64,000 nt of DNA from Kappaphycus alvarezii (lineage: Eukaryota; Rhodophyta; Florideophyceae; Gigartinales; Solieriaceae), in contig NADL03000506.1 in NCBI GenBank assembly GCA_002205965.3, positions 806,001-870,000 on the forward strand, written 5' to 3'. Made by a program: the position numbers and the translations under genes. The notes beneath the pieces were generated by a model. The model searched no databases, had not been told where the DNA came from, and saw nothing but the letters and a program-made list of their open reading frames with translations. Within the stretch, counting starts at the first letter, position 1; the number at the start of each line of letters is the position of its first letter. Of the stretch, positions 12,180 to 21,344 are shown in pieces.

Positions 12180-12430
12180 ATGGAGAAGTGCAAGTGGAGG
12201 CCGGTACTGTAGACGAGGCTCGGAACAGGCGAGGAATGGTGCAGTAGGCAAAAGATTCGGTGAAGGAGGATGTCGGCACTGTAGGATGGGTTCGGTGCAA
12301 GCGGAGGCCGGTACTGTAGATGAGTTTAATTGCAGACAACGACCGTTACTGTAGAAGAGGCTAGTACTGGAAGAGGACGGTCCTGTTGGCGAGGCCAAGT
12401 GCAAGCAAAGGCCGACTGTGGGCAAGGTTA
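12180..12430 (+). repeat. Degenerate minisatellite with TACTGTAG motif
   Basis: Repeated variants of GGCCGGTACTGTAGACGAGG and GTGCAAGNGGAGGCC recur between 12180 and 12430 (TACTGTAG or CACTGTAG near 12205, 12278, 12312 and 12345). Spacing is irregular. Several frames stay open because of the repeat, which explains the overlapping ORFs here. No protein is implied. Confidence 0.55.
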
Positions 12431-12439
12431 AGTAAAAAT

Positions 12440-12485
12440 ACGGCCGGGAAGGGGGGGCTGTCGCAGAGGGGGGGAGGGGGACAGT
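12440..12485 (+). other. G-rich tract
   Basis: Four or more G runs of 3 to 7 (GGGAAGGGGGGG, then GAGGGGGGGAGGGGGA) lie within 40 bases. The pattern could form a G-quadruplex. No gene is nearby. Confidence 0.5.
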
Positions 12486-12644
12486 GAGTTGTCATGACAG
12501 AAGACCTCGCCCTCTTGTACGGTGGGGACCGGCGGTGCACCCTGGCGGAGGGGCGTGTGGTATACAGAAGCTTAATTTATGCATAGTTCAGTATTGTGCA
12601 CCGAACAGTACTGTGCAGGCCTAGATTCTGATAGATGCGTCTGT

Positions 12645-12704
12645 AACATGGGAGATGCATCTGGAAGTTTGCGTCCGGAAGTTTCCAGACGCATCTGCCA
12701 TGTT
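12645..12704. repeat. 28-bp imperfect inverted repeat (hairpin)
   Basis: The left arm 12645-12672 (AACATGGGAGATGCATCTGG and following) and the right arm 12677-12704 are reverse complements with about four mismatches and a very short loop. Flanking GTGCAGG/GCACAGTGC-like strings hint at a longer foldback. It lies about 450 bp before the Tc-type transposase. It could be a MITE remnant or an ncRNA hairpin. Confidence 0.6.
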
Positions 12705-13159
12705 GCACAGTGCGGTACATTTATGGTAGAGCTGTACATAATATAATAATAATATAATATATCGTGTCACTTTATTGAAAAAAAGAAGGCGAGAGGTTTC
12801 GCTTGGCCCAGAAAGTGAAAGCAAAGCAAATCACAAGCATGACACTACCTCTTTGTATAGCGAAACTTTGAAAATAATTTCTGCGAAATTTTCGTCGATT
12901 CGATGTTTGCAATGTACTGAACTGTACTCTGCAATAAGTATTTGCGGTATTGTACTGTAATATGAGGCACAGTTCAGTACAGTACTGTATTCAAAGTGTA
13001 CCTACTACTGTACTATGTTATAATGTATGCACAGAACAGTACAGCACTGTACAGTAGTGTAATATACAAGGCTTCAGCTTTTTGAATAGATAATCCCACA
13101 CCACAAACGCCAGTCCTGCACCTTTCTACAACTCTTCGCTCAACACAAGAGCAACCGAA

Positions 13160-14155
13160 ATGACAAAATGGAAAACAATCTCCCTTTTTGATCAAGGAAA
13201 TGTCCAGGCTTGGGCAGCGGAATCAATTTCAAACAGAGAAATGGCTAGAAGGCTTCAGTGTCCGGAAAAGGCCGTCCGAACCATCCTTAATGACCTGAAG
13301 GACTACAACGCAAATATAAACGGGGACGACCTCCGAAAACCTTTGCACTGGACCTCCGCCATCTTCGCTAAGAAGCATCGAAAGGGCAAAAATATGCTGA
13401 CCAGATCAGAAAAGAGATGCAGTTACCAATTGGATAGCGCCGCACCCAGCAGATCCTCTCTGATACTTCGTACCTGAAGTATTCGAAAGAAAAAAGAGCT
13501 TCAACTATATCAACATCCCATATTCAGGCTCGCCTGTTTTGATGAACGGAAAAGGCTGTATGGAACATGGTTAAATGGAGTCAAGTTGTATTCTCCAATG
13601 AAAATAAATTCAACCTGGACGGACCCGATGGTTTTCAATATTACTGGTATAGTCTTAGAAGTGATTAGAGACTGCTATCTAGGCGACAGTGTGGTGAAGG
13701 TTCGGTTAGGGTTTGCGGTACATTTTCGGAAAAAGGTATTTTAGCTTTAGCATTTCTCAATGGAAAACAATATGCAACAAAGTACGAGAAGACTCTAAAG
13801 GATCATTTGCTTCCTGTTGTCAACGAGAAGCTCCAAAACGGATACATTTTTCAGCAAGGCAACGCTTCTATTCATAAGGCAAAGGTCACCCAGGATTGGT
13901 TTATTGGAAAAGAAATGAATGCTATGAGCTGGTCGGCTAAGAGTCCCGACCTGAAACAGGTAGAGAAAGTCTGGGGGATTCTCGCTCGTGCTTTGCATGG
14001 GGGTTTGCGCCAATACAACAGCGTAGAGGAGCTCAAAACTTCAATTTAGCGAGAATGGGAAAAACTTGACAAGAACTATCTAGAAACCCTTGTTCGCGGC
14101 ATGCAGCAGCGCTGTCTGGATGTCGTGGAGCTTCAGGGACGTGCAACAGATCATT
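13160..14155 (+). pseudogene. Tc1/mariner (Tc3-like) transposase, dead copy
   Basis: The 5' frame (13160-13477) encodes an N-terminal helix-turn-helix region (LFDQGNVQAWAAESISNREMAR). After frameshifts and stops, the catalytic region reads on from 13555: WSQVVFSNENKFNLDGPDG, YYWYSLR, FQQGNASIHKAKV and SPDLKQVEKVWGILAR. In the family the motifs are FSDE, QQDNA and NPIEN. Here the first Asp is Asn and the second is Gly, and only the final Glu is kept, so the DD34E triad is destroyed. In-frame stops occur near 13540 and 13665, and one at 14047. The frame after that last stop continues to about 14155. A matching left terminal repeat was not found. Confidence 0.9.
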
Positions 14156-14170
14156 AAATGCTTTTTTTTG

Positions 14171-14460
14171 TAAGAAAAGCGATGATGAAAGCTAGTGCGT
14201 CTATAGTTTTTCTCACCCTTCGGAGTAGCCTATTTGTGTTGATATATATATGTTGTAGTCCGCTCAGATGCCAGCGCATGTGGCTCAGTGGTTAACGTTT
14301 TCAACAATTTGAAATATGTTTTTAAAAAATACTTCAATTCATCTGATTTTTTTGTGGAAATAACATTTTTTAAAGACAAAAGGATTGATAAACTTTTCAA
14401 TTAAATCGAAGTATTTTATCCTAAGTTATCTAAGAAAAAGCGCTGCGTCTATAGTTATTT
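14171..14460 (+). repeat. Direct repeats of TAAGAAAA..GCGTCTATAGTT downstream of the Tc element
   Basis: TAAGAAAAGC followed by TGCGTCTATAGTT (14171-14208) recurs as TAAGAAAAAGC followed by TGCGTCTATAGTT (14431-14456). These could be two copies of the Tc element 3' end. The interval contains a tRNA A-box-like string (see 14270-14302) and a decayed AT-rich sequence. The Tc-end interpretation is an inference. Confidence 0.45.
14270..14302 (+). repeat. tRNA A-box-like SINE fragment
   Basis: GCGCATGTGGCTCAGTGGTT resembles the 5' end of a tRNA with its A box and matches two other places in the window (61997 and 62229). No B box follows, so only the head is kept. Confidence 0.4.
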
Positions 14461-14499
14461 CGCGCAATGTATGATAGGGTCGCTTTGCTTCGATTTGCT

Positions 14500-14640
14500 T
14501 TACCTTGCTTCAGTTTACTAGGATTTGATTTGATTAATTTGATTTCTTTTCTTTTGATTTGATTAGATTTGAATCAATTTGATTTGGTATCTTCTATATC
14601 TCTTTGACTTGATTTGATTTGAATTTTTAAAATTGTTTTA
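14500..14640 (+). repeat. Degenerate (TTTGA)n / TTTGATTTGATT repeat
   Basis: The pentamer TTGAT/TTTGA recurs many times between about 14490 and 14625 with interruptions. Simple AT-rich microsatellite, no coding potential. Confidence 0.75.
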
Positions 14641-14684
14641 ATAGGTGGGTTTCAAAATGTACTTAGATAATAAAATACGACTCA

Positions 14685-14950
14685 TTAACGTATAGATGCG
14701 TGTTGGGGAAATGCTGTGGAGCTGTTGAGAGCTGGGAAAAGTGGTTGCAATATTAGGGGAAGTGAAGCGAGAGAGGGGTCGAATGATCCCGGGGAGCTCA
14801 CTATTTTACTGTAGTGTGCTCCAGTAGGAAGGCGGGGTCGTTTTTTCGGGTCCTGAAGGGTCTTGGAAACCCCCATATTCCGCTATTTGTATGAAACGTT
14901 TGGTGGTTTCTGAGCTAGTCAGTTACAGTACTCTACAGTTATTTTCTACA
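14685..14950. other. No gene recognised
   Basis: A 63-codon minus ORF lies here without recognisable motifs. The sequence leads into the LTR fragment at 14955. Confidence 0.3.
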
Positions 14951-14954
14951 ATTT

Positions 14955-15125
14955 TTTACAAAATTTTTTTTAATTATTGTCGGTCTCGCGGTGTGTGGCT
15001 CTGGAACGTTTAGCCACACCCGCGAATGCGATATAAACAGTGCCGATCGTTGGTGGGGGGTGAGGAGAACACACGACACAACGTTAGAAACCCTCTTCCT
15101 AGGGTCACCTTTCAATTTTTTAATT
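14955..15125 (+). mobile_element. Solo or truncated gypsy LTR fragment, plus orientation
   Basis: This stretch matches the reverse complement of 19885-20045: TCGCGGNGTGTGGCT, AGCCACAC, ATATAAACAGTGC, CGTTGGTGG and CTTCCTRGGGTCA appear in the same order. It contains a strong hairpin (14987-15000 with 15012-15024) and a TATA box at 15032-15037. No gag or pol of the same family follows in plus orientation, so it is a solo or truncated LTR. Confidence 0.7.
14987..15037 (+). promoter_or_regulatory. LTR hairpin plus TATA box
   Basis: The arms CGCGGTGTGTGGCT and AGCCACACCCGCG pair around an 11-nt loop and are followed after 7 nt by TATAAA. The same layout is found in the LTR at 19955-20005. It is probably the core promoter of this LTR family. 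Confidence 0.6.
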
Positions 15126-15129
15126 TTCC

Positions 15130-15600
15130 GACCCTAACATTGCATACTACAGTAAGTTCTAATTATGAATGAGTGTAACGTTGATAGCAGTAAAACGGCG
15201 GAGAAGGGATATCCGAAGCTCACTATCTCATAACGGGAATGTAGCAAGCGACAATAGTGCTACCGAAGTATAGTCGCGGATCAGAGAGTGGTATGGATGA
15301 GGGACCAAGGGTCTATAAGTGTATTCAGAAGGGGGAACCTCTACTACTACCGTCGCTAAAAGAAGTATCAAGAGCGCTTACTCGGTCTGAAGTCAACTTT
15401 CAACTTCGAAACTTTGGGGCTTGACTTGAAGTTGTCTGCCAACTTGCTTGACCTCTGCAAAGGGGAGCAGTGTACTCAACTTATGTTTACATCTGGCTAC
15501 CCCTAAAGTCGGAACAAAACTACAAAAGATACCAGGAAATGCATAGAGACACTTTGCGCGGGTGATATACTCTAAGCAAAAGATACTTGAGAAACGAACA
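15130..15600. other. No gene recognised
   Basis: A 77-codon minus ORF (15393-15626) overlaps the end of the acidic ORF described next, in another frame, and shows no motif. Confidence 0.3.
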
Positions 15601-15604
15601 AACG

Positions 15605-16092
15605 ATCTAGTCTTGTCATTTCCCATCCCCTAGATCAGACCCAAACAACTCCTTCAAAATATCCATGCTACTCAAGCAGTCCCCGCAAATATCCGCGAAC
15701 GGCTTACAATTCTCTATTTCCTCCTGGAAGATATCTAATCAACTAAAGATGCCCCCATCCGGTTCCAGCGTCGGGACCACCTAGTCTGTAGTATCCAGCC
15801 CCCGCCCACCCATTCAAACACTTTCCATATATCCCTTCCCCTTGTCCCCCTCGTCTCCCTCGTCCTCGTCCTCCCCTTTCTCTTTGTTCTCATTCTCGTA
15901 AACCAATTCCGGGGCCGCCCACTCCTCAAAAGTCTCCCCAGCTCCATCATCTACCTCCCCCTCCTGCCCCTCACCTGCCTCCTCCGCCTCATCCTCGATG
16001 AGCAAACGACGAGAAAACTTGATCACCTTCTTCTTTGTTTGCCGGCGGAGATTTTCATCGCAGTCAGTAGGGCCAAAAGGTAATAGGGCCAT
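15605..16092 (-). pseudogene. Acidic protein, decayed; possibly N-terminus of a tnp2-like element
   Basis: The first 92 codons from 16092 are open: a basic stretch (LRRQTKKKVIKFSRRLL) followed by a very acidic run rich in Glu, Asp and Gly. The same frame then continues through three stops (near 15812, 15780 and 15740) with plausible protein text, LDIFQEEIENCKPFADICG and KELFGSDLGDG, ending about 15620. The upstream DNA (16190-16230) shares a TTTCAAATGRTTAGGG block with 27410-27430, ahead of the tnp2-like element. This could therefore be a truncated relative of that element's first exon. A host pseudogene is also possible. Confidence 0.4.
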
Positions 16093-16229
16093 GGCGTTTG
16101 GGGGGCAACGGTGGCGGGTTTTGGAAATGACGCTGGAGGGGCATACGGTTTTTATTTTGGTGGAATTTAGGGAGTGACAGGAGATTGAGGGTGTTTCAAA
16201 TGGTTAGGGGTAGAGGGGTAGTGAGTAGA

Positions 16230-16800
16230 ATGATCGGTGGTTTGAAACTTGGAATGAAGGGGTTTGAATAGGCTCCCCAGGACGCATTCTATAGATTTGA
16301 AATAGATAAAATAAACCAAAAAAAGAATTTGCAGTAGTTCATTTGCGCCATTTTTCTCAGAAAAAAATTTATTTGGAGGAGGTAAGCAAAAAGGGAAGAA
16401 GAACTTCAATTGGGATCGATTTAGAGGGGTGAATACAGTATTAAATATCTAGGTAGAACGGCCGTAATTTTGGAGAGGACCGCAAAAAAGGTGAGCGCGG
16501 ACAGGGAAGAATAGATAGCATCTATTCGACGACGAGTGATGAACGTAGGTATAAGCAAATTCGTAAAGGGGAAGGCGTTACAATTATACAAAAATCTACG
16601 CATATCCGTCTTGCGCGCATCTTACACATACTGTAGCCCTCGCCCCTGCACCCTTTTCTGAGGGTATAATTCTACCCTATCTATGCAGCAAATATTCCAT
16701 AGATATTTATATCCATGTCAGGTCTATCTAGGCCACAGAATCTATTGATATTTACTACAGTAGATATTTATGGATACTCAAGAAAGATTTTTATCCTAGT
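16230..16800. other. No gene recognised
   Basis: Short minus ORFs (60-80 codons) of low complexity. AT-rich toward the right. Nothing recognisable. Confidence 0.3.
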
Positions 16801-17985
16801 AGACACAACTTCCCGCGCATACTAGGGCTAGTCGACGGTGCCGGGATTGTGTATAAGTAGTGCGAATGTCGCACTCCGGTGAGTAAAGGAGTACAAAATG
16901 CATCGATCTTCAACTCAGGCCCAGCTAGCAGAAACCCTTCTGTTTCTTCAGAGTCGCCCGCAAGCGCCACTCTGCTTTTTTTTACCTTGGAATTCACGAC
17001 ATTCCGGATTTATCCGTGCTTTCAGGTATTTCAAAAGTGAGTTTCTGCACTATCCAGTGAGACCAATCCTATCGGTTACGGTTTACAGCGTTGTTTAGAG
17101 CTACGTGTAGGTCTGCAAATTCTAACCACACGATTGCCTCTTCTATTCTCTGAACACTTGGTTGTGCCCGAACATCAACCAGAAAGCGCCTTAGTACTCC
17201 GTCCTGTAACAGGCCCGGGGCTAGTTGCGTCTAGATCGAGACCCGCCCGGGTAGTTAGCGTTCAGCTGTCCAGTAGCTCCCTCTGTGACTGGTTGCGAGC
17301 CGTCAACTGCGGCAACTGCGCCAAGGTAACCGTCACGCTCCTAGCCAGCTCCTTGAACTCTCTTATCACTCTCCAGCTGCCAGGTGTTCCTAATCGGGCT
17401 AATCAGAGAGCATTTGAGACCAATTGAAAACTGCCAAGTGGAACCCAGAAAACCCCCACTTCCAACAATATCTCGACACGTGTGAGATCTTCGACCAATC
17501 AGAACGCTTCTTTTGCAGAAAGAACCAATCAGGTCTCAGCGGATAAGGAAAGAGCCACTGAAAAGGTGACAAGTGTAACCCGAAAAAACACTATTTTGAA
17601 TCAAGTTCCAGACGCCGATTAGGAACTGCCTCGTGTGCTTCGTCTGCAACGTACGCCACCGAACGAATTTAAGGGAGTGTTGGCCGAGGAAAAGGGTCTT
17701 CCGACGATTGTAATGCGCGGTAAGCAAGACCGCCGCCTTGCCGACCGAGCCGGGGTTACAAAGAAGACTTCATCGCAAAGGCCTAAGGTAAAGGGGTACT
17801 GTTAGTCCTGCCACGTCAGCTGCAACAGCCAGAAGAGGTTTCTCTACCACCGTCTTAGCTGTAAGCACTTGGATAGCCGTGCTATCAAAAAGGACCCACC
17901 GCAATCTAAGACTTGCTCCAAGAGCTTCGGAAGTAACTCTCATTTAGAGCGTCACCTTTGTAGAAAGGCCCATAAGGCCCAATAA
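16800..17985 (+). pseudogene. Decayed ORF ending in two C2H2 zinc fingers
   Basis: Frame 1 keeps protein-like text for about 390 codons interrupted by only a few stops (16858, 17038, 17425, 17620 and 17803). The longest open part is 17134-17427. The last 60 codons encode two tandem fingers of the pattern C-X2-C-X12-H-X5-H. Finger 1 (17800-17870) has an internal stop between its cysteines. Finger 2 (17905-17970, KTCSKSFGSNSHLERHLCRK) has Ser in place of the first Cys. The middle is Ser/Thr- and basic-rich. I do not recognise the N-terminal part. It could be a transposon-encoded or host DNA-binding protein. The H-X5-H spacing in both fingers argues for a real, duplicated finger. Confidence 0.5.
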
Positions 17986-18146
17986 TCACCTAGCTTTTTG
18001 TGTTAGTCTACATGCGTGACTTGATCTAGTACAGTAAAATTGGAATTCATTTCAAAAAAAATCCTTTGCAGGAAAAATTAAAAATCGAAAAAATCCCAAA
18101 GTACACTACTTGTCGGCGCCTATTGCTTCGGGCTCTAAAGACAGCA

Positions 18147-18728
18147 TCAATCCTTCAGAGCCAATCTGTAGACGAACGCATTGGGTCCCGAAGTCCAAAT
18201 CTGCCCGCATTGACGAGAGATTTGGACAATAATTAGATCAAATGGTGACTTCTCCACAACCAGATGGTCCGGCTTGACCATTTGATCCCCGGAGGTGGTA
18301 ACAACTTTGAGCGAAGAGTCTAAACAAGAGGCGCTATCTCCGTTTGCTACATTAATATTTCTAGATGTGTAGTTCGGTGACAGGTAGAGGCGTCGAGATA
18401 GCTCCGCAGTCATTACGTCCGATACAGCTCCAGAGTCCAAAAGCGCCCATACTTCCGTGCCATAAACCTTGACCTGCACCAATCACAGCAAGCATTGTCC
18501 TTTATCGGCCACGAAGGCAATTCTGGGCATATTTTCTCTCCTAAAAGCCTTCGCATACCTCTTCGGCTCCATCAGTATCTCTTCGAAGAATCTGACCGAA
18601 CGTGAGCCCGCAGTTGTCATTCGCGAGCTCAGCGACAACATCGTCTTTTCCGACGTACTCTTGAAGACTACTTGAACCCTTCGTTCCTCTTTTGTTCCTC
18701 TTTTGCTTCCTCCTGCTGCTCGAAACAC
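18147..18728 (-). pseudogene. aspartic protease region (G3)
   Basis: The open frame from 18482 holds VWALLDSGAVSDVM (retropepsin D-S-G), followed by INVANGDSASC and SPFDLIIV, as in gypsy proteases. The same frame continues upstream, across one TGA (18480-18482), into an 81-codon ORF with a basic start and EEILMEPKRYAKAF. The stop splits the gag-protease junction. The spacing from active site to end is normal. The downstream pol is missing. Confidence 0.75.
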
Positions 18729-18989
18729 GGAATTAATCTGCCCGCGGAACGTGGGGAATTATTCGTACTCTTTGCGAGCTATACAAAGCACGGGATACCG
18801 GAATTTACCCGTGAACTTCCCGAAGAGGCTGATTCGGAAAACCTTCTCCTTCAAATATTGTCTTCGTTGCTTTAAGTACTTCTTCGATTTACTGATCGGT
18901 GTCCGATTGACTTTCACGGAAGACGTCGCATTGATCAGCTATTCGAAGTTCATCATTCTTATCCTGATCTTCCGAAGCCCTGGAAGCCT

Positions 18990-19835
18990 TGTTTCTCGTT
19001 GCGGACCAGCACGTAGCCTCAAAAAGCCCCAATTGGCCGAAAAGTGTAACTATGATCGCGGTACGGATTATTTTCGCTTCTGAATGCTCTATGACCGGGT
19101 TTGCGACAATGAGAGCACAATTTAGTAGCATTCACTCTGTGAGCAGGCGAATATTCTCCTGCAACTGTCTCGTCAATTCCCTTCTTCTGCTTTACAGGAG
19201 GGGTAAGGCAAGAGAGGTCTTCAGCAAGGACATGCAACTTTTTCTCGATGTCTGTTGAGAGGGCATCGGGAAGAACTAAGAGTCTTGCCGGCTGTACTTC
19301 CATAAATTTAGGAGATGATCGGGAAAATTCAATTCGATTCGCGTGAAATTTATTGAAAGCCTTACCTAGATCAGCGTGATTCTTCGGCCCTCTGAATCAC
19401 GGGAACTGCTCCAACTGTTTATTTAGACATGCGTAGGACCTCAGTATTACGAATCTTGCCATATTTTAATAACCAGCCCTCTCGTAGAACAGCTCCGATT
19501 CTTCAAGGAGTTCGGTATGCTTTCAATCTCGAGGTCGATTTCCAATGCGTGACGGATGATTTCCTGGGGCTCTTCTTCCTCCGCGAAATGTTAGGAGAAC
19601 CTCTCCTCTCGGACAACGTCATAGTTCTTGGCGTCTTCGAACAGCTCTCCCTGAGCTGCGAAGGAATCTTAGTAGAACTCAACCGCGGGTCATCTAGGGG
19701 TTCGAGGAAGGATAATGACTTCTCCTCACTGGACTTTCCGGCCATCACAACATTTTCGTAGAAGAAGAAGTACTTATTTACATCGCCGTTCCCGTCGTAA
19801 AAAACGGTGCTAGCTCCGAAGGAAGAGGTCCTCAA
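18990..19835 (-). pseudogene. gag with zinc knuckle (G3)
   Basis: Frames joined by shifts give a gag-like protein that starts near 19765 (MAGKSSEEKSLSFLEPLDD) and contains FPWFRGPKNHADLGKAFNKF near 19390. Near 19100 is the knuckle CSHCRKPGHRAFRS, in which the last Cys of CX2CX4HX4C is Ser. The preceding text EVQPARLLVLPDALSTDIEKK (19240-19300) is a likely linker. Function would be RNA packaging. The gene is broken by frameshifts near 19500-19560. Confidence 0.6.
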
Positions 19836-19884
19836 TAAGAGTACAATTATATCGTAGGAAACTGAGAAGGTGAAAGTTGATTAC

Positions 19885-20045
19885 TGACCCCAGGAAGGGG
19901 GGGTTCTGTGGTGTACCTTGTCCCCATTCCCCCTGCCACCAACGACCAGCACTGTTTATATGGCACTCGGCGGTGTGGCTGAACCTTCTATAGCCACACG
20001 CCGCGAGGCCGAGAATAATTTGAAAATAACTAAAATACTCTATAA
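19885..20045 (-). mobile_element. LTR of element G3 (5' LTR, minus orientation)
   Basis: Contains the hairpin 19968-19980 with 19992-20005, then 7 nt, then TATAAA (complement of 19955-19960), CAGTGC, CGTTGGTGG and CTTCCTGGGGTCAG. The same order is seen at 14955-15125. It lies upstream of the G3 gag on the same strand, so it is the 5' LTR. Exact ends were not determined. Confidence 0.65.
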
Positions 20046-20223
20046 ATAATGGGAAAAAAACTCGAGAGTGCAGTAGCTGACCAGCTTAGAAACCGCCGAA
20101 AAGAGGTCCTAGAAGCAGCATAATACGGGGATTTCCGCGAACCTTCAGGAAACACCTACACTGAGCAGTACTTAATACCACATTTGATCATAAGGCTCGG
20201 TACTTTATATCTCAAAATGCTAT

Positions 20224-21344
20224 GGCCCGTTCCAACAAAAAATACTCTTATATGGGATATAATATACTTATGTATTATTTCATTCTATATCATACTACCA
20301 TTTACAAGGTTTTTGCTGATACACGAAACTTTCACGACCTGAGCTTCAGAATAGTGCCATTGCTCTCATCGCGATGTTCGTTGGGATCGAATAGAATGAG
20401 AAGATCTTCAGCAATACCGGATAATGCGCCTGGAATATCCGGTTGGAAGTCTTGGATACTAAGCAGCCCTAGAAAATCATATCCAAACCGGTCTTGATGG
20501 CCAGCGTTAAGTTTAGGACGTGTCTGAATACGTTGATACATTCGCGCAACGATAGAATAATGACTGGCATCGGCGATGAAATGACAAAAACGAGCTGTTT
20601 CGTGCTTTGTCCAGTTCGTTGCCCGACCAAGCCTAGTACTGTCGTGAGCTGCTCCTGTGATTGCAGAATCTACTGCTCTGAGCTCTTCTTACATAGCCGC
20701 TGGTTCCATGATTCTCGCGATAAAAGATATGGCAGCCAGTTCTAGTCTGGCTGAGAGCACTGCCTTTGATCCGGAACTGGAAAGCACAATACGTCTCAGA
20801 GCCTCGGAGAGAACTACCAGTGTAAGGCGACGGGGTTTTTTTTGTTGGGTCGTAGTCATCGGTTGTGCTGGCATAGTAGCCCTTTGGTTTTCTGGGAGAC
20901 TGAGGGTTGTTCGGTGAGGAACATCGTTTTGATTCTTGGAGCAGAGAACAGGACAGGGCACTTGTAGGGTATGCGCGTTTGAGCTTCCACCCGGCATCAT
21001 GGTAGGTAGGGTAGACTCCTGATGATATCCGGGACTATCACTTGCTGGTCTCGAAGGTCTCCAGTCATTGGTATCTATTGGAGTAGCCATGTTTGGCTTG
21101 AATAGGTGGAATGGTTTTGATAGAGGCGAGCTTTACTGTGGTGAAGTTTGTATGGGTAGCAGAAAATTCATGGGATATGGTCATAATACAGAAAGATCTA
21201 TATTATTCCACTGGTGAGGAGGGATTGTAACAGATAAATAACATAATCAAGCCAAAACATGAAATGTCCAATCATCTGCTGCCAAGTCCAACAGGGTTTC
21301 CCATATATTATATCCCATATAAATTTCTTTTGTTGAAACGGGCC
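20224..21344 (-). mobile_element. Non-autonomous PIF/Harbinger-type element with ORF1 only
   Basis: Terminal inverted repeats of about 42 bp start GGCCCGTTCCAACAAAA at 20224. The inverted right copy ends at 21344. Both ends share the inner motif ATATGGGATATAATATA. The 3-bp sequence TAT flanks both sides (20221-20223 and 21345-21347). The outer end GTTCCAACAAAAAA is shared with the complete Harbinger element at 33,433-36,472. The interior encodes only the accessory Myb-like ORF in decayed form and no DDE transposase. It could only have moved with a transposase supplied in trans. Confidence 0.85.
20332..21090 (-). pseudogene. SAP/Myb-like accessory protein (ORF1) of the Harbinger family, decayed
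   Basis: The open frame 21090-20689 holds a Pro/Thr-rich N-terminus and then a SAP-like segment (RRLTLVVLSEALRRIVLSS, then KAVLSARL). After a stop, the same order as in the 33.7-34.7 kb ORF follows: GRATNWTKHETARF near 20630, then MYQRIQTRPKLNAGHQDRF and a DLLILFDPNEH-like stretch (20541-20332). The W..HETA helix and the MYQRI helix resemble a Myb/SANT or trihelix fold. The protein would bind transposon ends or host DNA for the transposase. It is truncated and contains a stop near 20688. Confidence 0.7.

Larger units (their letters stand above)
18147..20045 (-). mobile_element. Truncated Ty3/gypsy element, gag-protease only (element G3)
   Basis: On the minus strand an LTR (19885-20045) is followed by gag (19835-18990) with a zinc knuckle and by an aspartic protease (18728-18147). 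The reverse transcriptase and integrase are absent: the sequence stops matching near 18120. The LTR matches the fragment at 14955-15125, which lies in the opposite orientation. The element is 3'-truncated and interrupted by stops. Confidence 0.75.
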
